Below are positions 33,687 through 44,480 of a DNA stretch of 64,000 bases, one piece after another. Under the pieces are notes generated by a model. It worked only from the letters and a program-made list of their open reading frames with translations. It ran no database searches and was not told the origin of the DNA. The stretch is from Hypoxylon rubiginosum. Lineage: Eukaryota; Ascomycota; Sordariomycetes; Xylariales; Hypoxylaceae. Within the stretch, counting starts at the first letter, position 1. Every line of letters begins with the position of its first letter. Made by a program: the position numbers and the translations under genes. The stretch is taken from the NCBI GenBank assembly GCA_902806565.1, contig CADCXA010000008.1:186001-250000 (forward strand). The letters are read 5' to 3'.

Positions 33687-34865
33687 CTAGCTGTCGGCCT
33701 CCCAGCAAAGCGGCGGAGGGAGCCGCTCGTTACCTGGCGGCACCGCGGGTCCGGATAGGGGCATCCCGGCGGTGGTGGCGGCGGCGGCGCCGAGCAATCC
33801 GAAGCCGGAAACCGGCATGGTGGTAGGTATATTCGGGTCACTGAAAAAACCGGTGCAGCTGGGTATCATTTTTGGGACGGGCGCGGCTCCGGGTATATGT
33901 ATATATGTTGATGGTGCCGGCGCTGGAACCCCAGGCGGCCTCAGCCCGTGCGAGGCGGGCTGCCAGGGCGGCCAGGCCCAGGGTCCGGGGTAGGGCGATG
34001 ATTTCGATGGCCTTTTTGGCAGATATTGCTGGTGCTGATTCTGTTGGTAGTGGTATTGTTGTTGTTGTTGGTCCTGCTCCGCCGACTGCGGTTGGTCGTC
34101 CAAGAACGGTAAGAACGGGCCGCCCGGAGGCGATTGCGGCGACGGCGGCTCTGGTGGTGGTGGCGGCGGTGGCTGCAGCAGCAGGACGCGGATGACGGGT
34201 TCGGGTTGCCAATCCATCTCGTCGCTGGTCGCGAACCCGACCCCGACCTCCTCGGCCCACGCCTTGAAGCGTTCGCCGGACCGCTTCAGCGCACGTGCAG
34301 TCCAGTCCCGGAACCGTATGTTCGCGCGCCGGACCGCGGAGCACTCGGTGCAGAACCGGACGCAGGTGCCGTTGCCGCTGATGTTGTTGCTGTTGTTGCA
34401 CAGGGATGGCGTCGGAGAGATGTTGATGTTGTTGTTGTTGTTCAGGTCGTCTGCTGCTGTTCCTGTTGCTGGGGAGGGGAACGATTCGCCGAACGGATCG
34501 TCGGCCGAGTCGTCGAAGACGCCGGAGTTCCTACCTCTGCCGCCTCGCCCGCCTCCTCGACCACCACGGCCGCGCCGCTGCCCTCGAAAGTTGTTGCCGT
34601 TATTGGTTTGAGGGTAGTTGTGGCCGTTGGTGTTGCTGAGGGAGTTCTGGTTAGGCTGATGCTGCGGACCTTGTTGATTCCAAGATTGATTATGGGCTGG
34701 GTAAGACCGATCCTTGCCTCCCCTCCTATTGGGACCGCCGCGGTTTCTCGCAGGAGACGTGCCCGTACCGTGCATAGGATGATCATCGTCGATGCCTACG
34801 ACTCGCGGTCCCCATCTATTATTAGAGTTGGTTCTTGAGTGCCGATTTCTGCTCTTCCTTCCCAT
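33687..34865 (-). CDS. RGG-box, Asn/Gln/Pro-rich protein (392 aa)
   Basis: A single exon from ATG at 34,865 to TAG. The N-terminus is basic (MGRKSRNRHSRTNSNNRWG) and followed by Asn/Gln-rich sequence. An Arg/Gly tract with [15 protein letters not shown] lies at residues about 94-112, typical of RNA-binding RGG boxes and arginine-methylation sites. A poly-Asn run sits at about 142-147. The only segment that looks folded is at 168-210, with a cysteine cluster (CVRFCTEC) and an amphipathic helix (FRDWTARALKRSGERFKAWAEEVG). The rest is poly-Pro, poly-Gln and Pro/Gly/Ala-rich. I do not recognise a family; RNA binding or condensate formation is inference from composition. It is tail-to-tail with fibrillarin, itself an RGG protein. 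Confidence 0.75.
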   Translation of the reverse strand: MGRKSRNRHSRTNSNNRWGPRVVGIDDDHPMHGTGTSPARNRGGPNRRGGKDRSYPAHNQSWNQQGPQHQPNQNSLSNTNGHNYPQTNNGNNFRGQRRGRGGRGGGRGGRGRNSGVFDDSADDPFGESFPSPATGTAADDLNNNNNINISPTPSLCNNSNNISGNGTCVRFCTECSAVRRANIRFRDWTARALKRSGERFKAWAEEVGVGFATSDEMDWQPEPVIRVLLLQPPPPPPPEPPSPQSPPGGPFLPFLDDQPQSAEQDQQQQQYHYQQNQHQQYLPKRPSKSSPYPGPWAWPPWQPASHGLRPPGVPAPAPSTYIHIPGAAPVPKMIPSCTGFFSDPNIPTTMPVSGFGLLGAAAATTAGMPLSGPAVPPGNERLPPPLCWEADS

Positions 34866-37800
34866 GTTGTATGTGGTATTTCTGCCTCAAATGTGGCCTG
34901 ATCGAGTTGATCCTAGAGGTAATCGGCTCTCCTGGATTTGACTTGTAGGGGCCCAACTTCTTACCCGGAATCTTCAGTGTCCCTAAGGGGGTTCTAGCAG
35001 AAATACATTGATTCCCCGGAACTCTAAGAAGCCGAAAGGGGCCAAAATATTTATATAAGGCTTTCTTCATCTTAAATCTCCGGAGGCGCTGACACCTGAA
35101 AGGAAGTTATCCAGCCTCTGGTGTTATGAGACTAGTAGGGGATGTTCCAGAAGACAAAGGGGAGGCTTTCGTAGATAGGCTATAAGCTCTGTCGCGGATT
35201 ACGAAGGCTATCCATTCGGATCGGAAGAACTTGTGAGAATCGAGAGATCTAGAAGTTTTCCAAAACGAGGGCTCCTGAATCGTCTTATTGAGGCGACCTA
35301 CAAAGAAGGGCTCAGGCAGTAAGGGGATGCCTCGTCAGCAATCATGCAGCCATTCTCATCGTTGACTCAGAAGACAATGGCGAATGTGAAGATCTAGTCG
35401 AATTCTCGTTGAATGCGCGAATAGAGCCTGACACGGGTGTCAGTAGCTGAAAGCCGTGGGCCTTTGTGGATTTTGGCGGTGCTCTGCCATGAGACCTAGT
35501 CTCACCGCGATTGAGCATGAAAATAGCAAAGGATCTACTATTTGTCTCTGAGTCTATGAAGAAGAGTCGATATAGTAAAGCCTGCCGGACTAGATTCAGA
35601 AAGAAGCCGGCGGCATAATCTCCCATTGAATCCCCCCATATTCGTGAAAAGTTAGTCTGATTAGCCTTAAGCATCATTGTCAGCTTGGTTGTTTCCCCTA
35701 TTGTATCCTTATAGCCAAAGACGCGAAGGTCTTACCGACTCGACAGACCTTCAGAGAAATCCCGATATACCAGCATATTACCTATCAAGCATTTTTCTCC
35801 TTGGTGTCTCTCCACTGTGGATATATGACAAGGCAACAAGGTTGAGCCTTACAGGGCTTGGATGCTTCTGTCGTAGCCTGTCGAGCCTCTTTATTGATTT
35901 GGCCGAAATACGGGGGAATTACCTAGTTTCGGTCGTAGTATAAGTTATGTAGGTAGGTTCTAGGAGAGTATAAGGCTCTTGATAGCCTTGGATTTGTATT
36001 TGACCCTCGTTTTGTCAGCATTATAGACTTAACTTGCCGGTCTCTCTCCCTCCTGGCTTCATGCCGAAGCTTCGGAGCCTTGTGGTTTCACATAATGGCG
36101 ACGCTGGAGATGCGGTGCTCCTATACTGTTTTCGTAAGGGAACGAAGATATCGTATAGACGCTTTGACGTGATGAACTCCGCTAGTAGCTTAGGTGCTTG
36201 GCGAGTAGACGATGATACGTACCCCGGATCCTTTCTTAAACCCTGAGACCCTGAAGACCAACTTGTCCCAATGGTGGGGTTGCCAACTTTGAGAATTATC
36301 TTCCACACTACTGCGGCAAGGGTACAACTTGGCCCCAGGCAGGTTCCATGACAGGTTCCATGGCAGGCTGGACTCTTTGCTCACTTACTACCTAGGTAGG
36401 TATGTATGTATATGCGCTAGTGATGGCAAGGCCTAGGTATTCAAAATATCTGCTGAAGAAACTCATCGGTAGTTATGAGACTTCATCCGCGACCAAATTC
36501 TGGGCTAGCAACAATGGGTTTGGATCATTTCTGTCCGAGCCAACTAGGCAAGTGCTTTAGCTCTATCATGCTAACCCCTGGGCGATCGCCGGAGGATAAA
36601 CCAGTGCAAAGCTAGGTAGATCTTGAAGCCGTGTTGAGGTCTAGACGTCGAGCACGAGCTATGCGACTGCCCTAGCCGGATAAGAAGATAGAAGAAAATG
36701 GGTTGTGACACCTGCTATTTAGTTGCAAGGAAATTTATGGGTACTCCGCAAGTGTGCTTCCCTAATATCATATGCCTCTAGCATGTTGCAGGCGATTATA
36801 TATTACGTCTGTATCGTACAACTGAATTGAGGTGCCTTGGTGCGGATGGCTAAACGTATAATGTTCGATAAACCCAACTTGGGTGACTTCATAAAGGGGT
36901 GAACTACCTCGGCGGTTTCTTCGTATTCATATATGAAGAAGGCCTGATGTCAACCCCGGTAGGCAGTATCTAGGAGAACTATTACGCAATCGGTAATGGT
37001 CCGAGAATACCTCGAATACAATTGCCGGTATCTGTTTGTGGCCTGGCTGCCTGGCTGCCTGGATAGCTGCGCCATGAGTGTTCCATGGATGCCAGATCTG
37101 CACTCTCATGGGGGAAATTATCCTACAGGGGTTTCAGGTCGGATTGAATGGATGTCGTTATGAGACGTCAGATTTCGACTTCATAAGTCCCCGACAACTC
37201 CCAACAGCGTATCGAGGCTTCGGTGATCGAGCTTGAACATTTGATCTCTCCTAAGATAAGTCTGGCTCCAGGTCCTTAACTTCCCGCGGGACGAGGGCCT
37301 ATAAGTACGTAAGCTTTTACCTTGTAGCAAGACAGGTTGAAGCGGTGTGTTAAGTCTCTTGTGCTGAGTAAGGACCTCCAAACGGCAGAAGTTGTGTACC
37401 TAGGTAGCAATGGGGTGAAATTGGAGCAATCTCGTCTATACCTACCATCTAGCAATCTTGAGCTCGATAGACAAAAGGTGTTGGCTGCACAGTAGTAGAA
37501 GAGTATGTAGGTGGCTACTCGTACTTACATACATACCGTAGAGTTGATAAAATACCACAGTGCTTCTAACAACGTGGTCGATGGTGTTTAATATCTTATG
37601 CCGTCTCAAGACTTCTTACCCAGATATGCACGGGCTGACGGGTCAAATTAGACAATTTTAGTGCTTATAACATACCTGCGCCAGCACCCAGCACTCAGCA
37701 CTCTGGCACTCAGCAATCAGCACTAGGCGACCTCAATTGAAGTCACCTATTAGGTCTTGTACTCCACCATCAAGTGCCCCATAGCACACATACATGTCGA

Positions 37801-39530
37801 CAGTAGTATCGTATATGGAGAGGAGAACCTGAAGAGATTTGATCAGCCTTGCTTGAAGATGAATATCCACATGAAAGGGACTTGCCTGCTTTGAATAGTA
37901 CATACTTACTATGTAGGTACTAAATGAGAAGGGTCCGTGACCTACCAATACGCTTACGTTCAAAGCGCAACTCATCTAGCCCTTCTGGCAGAAAAAGCAT
38001 TACACAACAGTATTCATGCTTAAGACGCGCGTCATCGGCAATCGCCAACCGCATATCTCGTGACGAGCTTTGGTTAATAGGGGTATTGCATACATTAGGT
38101 AGGTCCTTAGGTACTTTGTAGCCCCTATCGACCGGAGATCTTGAACTATAGTTGCAATTGTGGCTTTCCTAGCGGCATATACACCTAGGTATAAATGCAA
38201 CGATAACGAGACATATGAGACATATGAGACACTCTGCTATGACCATTGGTGGGATGAGATGATGACAAAGAGAGGAGTCCTGCAAAGAGGGCAGTTGTTT
38301 ACTTTGGAACCTGCAGAAAACTTGTCGAAGCCCGTCATTTGTTCATGCTACCCCCCAGGCCCCGTATCTAACCCAAGGACCCCTGTTGGCCAAGCTGGGG
38401 TAAAATGTGACTAATGCCCCTTGTGGGGTCTGGAAACGTTTCGCCCTTTGCTCACATGCATATAACCATGTTGTCTTGTTGCCTTGGTGGCTTGGTGCCC
38501 TGGGGCCTCGGAGCTTTAATACACACAGTACTTGAGATGGCAAATTCGACATCAAATCTAGCATAGCATTGCGCTTTTCGCGTCATACCATGACTAACAG
38601 TAACATATGCCTGGGATGTATGTTCCTCTACAAATGAGATATGTAAGTAGTTACACACTAAGATATAAACAAGCTAACTAACACAACTAACATCTTAGAG
38701 CAGCGAATCGGGTCGCTCCTAAGAAGATAGGTCAATGCAGAAAGAAAAAAAACCCTAGCTTTCAGGGACTCCTCCATGCTACGCTGGGAATAATGGGTTT
38801 TCTGACGGACGTTGGGCTGCTATCCTTGCTCGCCGTGTCTGTGCTGTACTATGTACAGTTCTGCAGTGGCAGAGTGGCTCTCGATGGCTTGCACAGAGAT
38901 TTGCATGTGCCATATGATTGGCTTCCACCCTCGAATCACCGTTCCACAACTCGGTACTCCTTTTCTTGGTAGCCTGCTTCTAGTTGCCATTCCGGGTCCC
39001 TAGCTTGCCTACCTTCTGGCTTCCCCCATGATGAACAATCGGGGTTCCTCGACTAGCAGTTTCGGCGGCATCTCCGTTACGACCCGGGGCCTACATCCAT
39101 GGATCCCTTGCTATCCCCTACTTCTGAAAGTGTCCCAGGGCTCGATATAACTAAGCCTTGGGCCCGTGGCATCTTGTAAGACGTTCCGAGTCCGGCTTGG
39201 TCGAGTGCGTGCTCAGCTTACAATATTTTCCTGACACCCGGTCGTTGATGCCGTGCATAGCTACGTACCACGTGGATCTCGGAACTCAATCTCGTCCAGT
39301 GAATTATATTCTAACGAATTCGGCTCACCTAACCTACATTTCCTCCAAGACTCAAGTTGCTTGTCTTTATTCACGCAAGTAATGCTGCTACACCGGCTCT
39401 CTGGATGCTCGAACCTCGACCAATGACTCGGCCTGTCATCCGGCTAACTCTGTGCTATTTACTGTCTGATCGAGGTTACGGGAATAGGATATAAAATATT
39501 TACCTCGGGCTCGAAAAAAAATCTTCCAAG
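34866..39530. other. Gene-poor spacer of 4.7 kb
   Basis: No gene could be supported. Open frames of 60-110 codons occur on both strands (for example 35,342-35,677 on the minus strand) but are isolated and lack known motifs. Short direct repeats include CAGGTTCCATG(A/G) near 36,340, CAGCACT-type units at about 37,682-37,725 and GAGACATAT at about 38,208-38,230. Palindromic ACCTAGGTA words lie at about 36,390, 37,398 and 38,184. Old, decayed repetitive DNA is possible. The last few hundred bases are presumably the receptor promoter. Confidence 0.45.
37682..37726. repeat. CAGCACT-type short tandem repeat
   Basis: About five imperfect 7-12 bp copies built on CAGCACT / CACTCAG follow one another in non-coding DNA. 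Confidence 0.6.
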
Positions 39531-41003
39531 ATGGCGCGCGACTTAACACTAGGACAGCTCGAGGCTATCAGCATTATCGAGCGAATTGGCTCGGTGTTCT
39601 CGTTGCTAGGATGTGTCTTCGTCATCATCACTTTCACCTTCTCCAAGGCTTTCCGCAAGCCCATCAACCGCCTAGTCTTCTACGCCTCCTTCGGTAATAT
39701 GATGACCAATGTAGGGACTCTCATGTCCAGAGAGTACGTGACGCAGCTTGACTCGTTCGCGTGCCAGTTTCAAGGATTTTTAATTCAAATGTGAGTTTCA
39801 TCCCCTCTCGCAGCTATACGCGTCCGCGTGCTTTACTAACCCAAATCCAGGTTCATGCCCGCTGATGCTTTCTGGACATTGGCAATGGCGTTCAATGTTT
39901 ACTTGACGTTCTACCATAAGTTTGACGCAGCGAGACTTCGAAAGATGGAGATTTGGTACCTCCTATTGTGCTACGGCATCCCATTTATACCCGCTCTTAC
40001 CTATATCTTCGTGAAGACCGAGCGTTCTGGGCGCATGTATGGCAACGCAACCCTGTGGTGCTGGGTTAGTTCAGGTTGGGACATATTTCGCATCGCTACC
40101 TTCTACGGACCAGTCTGGTAAGAATTCGAAATAAGCATCCCCTATCTTATAATGCTAATTCTAGTTAGGGTCGTCATCCTCGTCACTATGTTCATATATA
40201 TCCGGACGGGTGGAGAGATCTACAAGAAGCGAAAGCAACTACGTAGCTTTGGCGCCAGCAGCAGTGCCCACGACCCTGAACCATTGACTATGGACGACCC
40301 CTATTCAGTCAAGACGACCGAAGTGACAGTGACGTCAGAATCTGCAGTAACGTCCGAACCTGCCGAGGAAGGGAGCAACGGTATCGATCTCGCACCACTC
40401 GGGCGTTTCGCCACTCAAAAGAAGACAGCATACTCGGTGACGATTTCATCCGATACCAAGGGCCCCGGCAAATCGCAGCAAGCCGACTTCTCTCTTCCTA
40501 TTCAGAGTAACGTACCACCGACGCCTTCGACGGCTCGGGCACGGGGCAGGATCCAGAAGCGCAGGGCGAACTATGAAGCATCCAACGCGGCATGGTCATA
40601 TAGCAAATGTGCCTTTCTATTCTTCACGGCGCTCCTCGTCACTTGGATCCCGTCTTCGGCTAACCGCGTGTACGGCGTTGTGAATTCCAACGACGTCTCG
40701 GCGTCCCTAGAGATCATGAGCGCCATAGTGTTGCCGCTCCAGGGCTTCTGGAATACGCTGATTTACGTGGCCACAAGTTGGGAGGCGGTGAGGATGCTAT
40801 TCCTGGAACTCTGGGCGCGTGCCACTGGCCGCAGTCCCGAGCCGAGCCAGTACGGCAGCGATCACCAGGACAAGCGCAACTATGCATTCCGACTTTCGAG
40901 CCGAACCTCGCGCAAAGATCTGGAGAGCGAGAGCATAACGGAATTGACGAACAGCGGCAGAACATCTAATTCCAACCACGATGCTAAGGGACTCGCAATA
41001 TGA
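39531..41003 (+). CDS. cAMP-receptor-like G-protein-coupled receptor (453 aa, 3 exons)
   Basis: Exons: 39531-39790, 39851-40117, 40169-41003; both introns (60 and 51 bp) are canonical. Seven hydrophobic segments can be placed at about 14-38, 47-68, 84-110, 121-143, 165-188, 321-341 and 356-377. Motifs such as FRKPINRLVFYASFGNM, ADAFWTLAMAFNVYL, LLCYGIPFIPAL, NATLWCWV and TWIPSSANRVYG resemble the fungal class of cAMP-receptor-like GPCRs (GprH-type, Dicty_CAR/Secretin-like fold). It should sit in the plasma membrane with a short extracellular N-terminus and couple to heterotrimeric G proteins in nutrient or stress sensing. The third intracellular loop is long (about 190-320), Ser/Thr-rich and probably phosphorylated. 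The C-tail is about 75 residues and Ser/Arg-rich. The ligand is unknown. The initiator ATG lies 15 residues before the first helix. Confidence 0.92.
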
Positions 41004-43459
41004 CGGCTCAAGGCGGACAACGTTCCTTGTATCTTTATGAAAATGCTATGTGGGCATACCCTAGAAAGGAGATACCTTTCATTTATATATACTGGAAATT
41101 TTTATTCACCATATACCCAACGGTTTTGAGCTAGATATCAATGATGTATGGACTGATACGTTGCTTTACTGCTGCGATTTCTGGAGTTCTTGTTTGCGCA
41201 TGTCAATACCCCGTTACGCGGTGTACCCAGCAAGATCATCTGCACACACCTAAACTACCTGACTTGACATGAGATGTATCCAACTCACATAGATGTTTGG
41301 TTACATGACTTAAGAAGACGTCGAAGCACAAACGGCATCGTAGGCTGTCACTCCCGTTAGTCGGCCTTTTCTCCCCAACACTAGCCAGCCGAAAAAAATA
41401 GACAAAATGCCAGTGAGCCGAAAGCTTCTATTCCGGCAGCTCGGAACTAAATCAGTCACTTACGTATATTAGGTACGATTAATTACCTACGTTGAACAAG
41501 TTAGTAAGGTTATCTATGTGGTGTTATTACTTAGTTACACAGCATTTATTAGAGCCTTAAGGGAGAAATGAATACGAGCAACTTAATACCAATATCTTTC
41601 GCTTACTACCTACATACATAGGTACCTAAGGTATGTAAGACAACTGGTGTATTTCACTATTAGAGACTTCCTCTTTTATGAATTACTACTAGATTTACCA
41701 ACAGCAGGAGAAGGAATGGGTGGCGGTGAATTGACAAAGTTGGCAAGGTGAAAAAAAAATCAGGGGTTTAAGGTGACATCGTGAATGAACTGGAAAAAAA
41801 AACTATCACCAACAAGTCAGACGCAGCTTTTCTAACCCCTTTCCCCTTACGATATCTATGCAGCGGTGGCTAAATTGGAGGACATACACTAGTAGTCCTA
41901 GGTCTTACATAGTACATCGCTATGATGCATTGGGTAGAGGAACCCCGGGCGTCGAGGTGAGAATGGAAGTCGTTGAGGCGCAGAGGCGACAGCCAGGAGG
42001 ATTCTAATGGCTGATCACCACGCGACAGTCTCCCCTGGCGTACCGTACTTTTCGAGAGTAAGGGTTCAGGGGTAATCTTCGTAGGGCGATGCCTGAGCTG
42101 TTCTTACTATAACACCCCTCCGATATAGGCAGAAATGGAGATGTAAGGTGTCTATACCTATGTATATAAGACTGATTGATCTATTATAGCCCTTTTAATA
42201 TCGAGTAATTCTATGCAAAAAAAAATTGATTGCTTAATAAATATCATACAGTTGGTTAGGTATTTGAATGAGCAGAATGAGCAAGTAATAAATGTCGATC
42301 CACAGCCCTATTGATATTACCACGTACCAGGGATCTAGCGCCATTATTGACTCCCCTACCTTATCTATTCAATCTATTCACTACTGCAGAGATTTTCCAC
42401 TATGATGTTATCTCGACGAGTTTGATAAGTGATGAGATGAGATAGAACCATGAGATAGAACCGGCGGGGTAGACAACTCGCAAGAACAGAAGAACAGGAG
42501 AACAGCGAGTTTCAGAAAACCCATGTTAGCGCATTCGGCAGGCTTACGGCGAGGACAGAACAGAAAGTGTTGAGACCGTTTTCCGTTTCACGAAACCACT
42601 ACATCCCGGGAGCCGTCAGCCAATAGCGTACCATAAATTTCGATTGTCGCGCTCGAATAGGCAAAGGTTGCCTAATGGAGGAGGTCGTCTTTTTCGGGGG
42701 CCTCTGCGCTAGGGTATATAGGGCGTATGTATGAGGTAAGAACGCCGATCTAGATTGCCTACCTCCTATACTCTTACTACATTTGAGGTAGAAATATTGA
42801 CTAACGGATACTATTCAGGAAAGCCTCACCGTCGTACTGCAGCCCTCGCGGTCCATGGCATTGGGACCCGCGAAATTGGGCATGCAGTCGCCACTTTCGC
42901 CAATGCCACCCCATCGCGCTCCTGGACTGCTGGATAGAGAAAGGATCGGTGTTCGGTTCCGTGTAGTGGTCTTTAATACGCCCGTCAGTGCCGATGTCAG
43001 GGGGAGCAGGCAGGGGGAAGAGAGGCGATAGGTTCCGATACCAAGATACCATACTCCACAGTAAGCCCATATATATCTGTATGTATTAGACAGATCCTGC
43101 GAAGAGAGACCCGTCTATATAAAAAGGCTTATATTATAGGACCCCTTGTCTTGGAGATACTCGTGCCCCCTGGCCCCCAAGCTTCATTCGGGATGCTACC
43201 ATATCATACAAGGCGGCGTTCGGCAAATACATTTCAACATCTGATGTCCCCGATGATGAACGACTTACCTACTGTGTATCAATACCCACCCCTCTAAAGG
43301 CTATCAAAATTCGATCGGGGCTTGCGCAGAATCGCCAGTACCTAGGTACGACCTATATCTCTGTTGTACCCGTATTGGAAAGCCGGATATACGGAGTGTA
43401 TTTATGACCGTTAATCTATAAGGCGGGTTGGAATCGTCAAGCAAACAACTTGCACCTCA
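41004..43459. other. Intergenic region, no gene seen
   Basis: About 2.5 kb of A/T-moderate spacer with A-runs (for example about 41,751, 41,797 and 42,217), TAGGTACCTA-type words near 41,620 and 43,340, and no frame with coding character. It includes the 3' UTR of the receptor gene. Confidence 0.5.
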
Positions 43460-44300
43460 GCTAGAACCCAAACGACACGCACGTAGGCGGGTCGCCTGTG
43501 GGATCGATCCGCTCTGGTATCCCGTATTCATGATGGAGACCCGACAAGATTCTCATTTTAGATCTTAAAAGCTTGTCAGGAACATCGCGAAGTCGCCGGA
43601 TCCATTGAGAAACAGCAAAGTCCTTGAAGTTTTGTCTAGACGCGTGAGGGTGACCTATACGTATCATTGTATGTCCCTCGACCGTTACAATTTTGAGATC
43701 TAGAAATCACTGTAGCGAGTCCGGTCCCTAGGTCATCTAGCATATGCGGTACTTCGATGGACGGCCGCATATATATCTTCAAGCAGCCGTTCTTCGAGGC
43801 CGTGCCATGCACATATCCATGTTTGCTGCCATGTGCTCGTGCTACGGGTTTACGTTACATTCCCCAATAACGTCCTTGCATGTTTCCATCCTTACCCATC
43901 CCACTGTATCAGGATCAGGAAAGCGGCTAAAACGATCGACATCAACCCCGAGGCCACATCGACAATACGTCTATTCACCGTAGGATCGCGGGGACGAAAT
44001 AATTCGGTCAAGAGATTTATTAGCTCGAGCGGAATACGAATGGTTTGGCTATTTGTATTTGCTATGAGTACTTCAACACCCAAGCGGTGAAACTAGTTGC
44101 TACTGTTCACGTAGCCCGTCGTCACTGGCAGAGATAGCTTAGCCATATTCAGCTTAAACTTGAAAGTCAAGAAAGCAATCGCCAGTTACTATCATGTCCA
44201 CGTAAGTGAGTTCATCCTCTGGGTATCTTCCACTAACCCTATTCGACTTCGGTAGGTAAACGAGGGCAAACATCGTCGTTGCTAGAGGCCATAGCAAATT
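43460..44300 (-). pseudogene. Protein-like segments in shifted frames, probable decayed gene
   Basis: On the minus strand several protein-like runs follow each other in different frames. About 44,180-43,890 reads LGVEVLIANTNSQ and LELINLLTELFRP but has an in-frame TAG at 44,093-44,095. About 43,850-43,640 offers two alternative runs, one with DDLGTGLATVIS and one with GLEERLLEDIYAAVHR. About 43,700-43,461 reads FKDFAVSQWIRRLRDVP and ends in GLHHEYGIPERIDPTG and a stop. Joining them needs frameshifts or non-obvious introns. I do not recognise the family. A spliced, functional gene with unusual structure remains possible; chance open frames are a weaker alternative. Confidence 0.3.
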
Positions 44301-44480
44301 TTTGCATATGCAATGCTTCCGACAACACCTAGTCCTTTCGACGGGGTATTGAATATCATGACATAGAAGAGTAAAATGGCTCGTTCCGAAACGCCTGCGC
44401 CATGAGTTGATGCGAGTCTTCCTTTTCGCGTATTTCCGTAGATGATTTCCCCGACGCCAACTATGCTTGCCACTTCTCCA

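Noticed and set aside
34822..35677. Minus-strand open frames upstream of the RGG gene, considered as retroelement remains
   Set aside because: No integrase, chromodomain or terminal repeat could be identified; probably chance frames.
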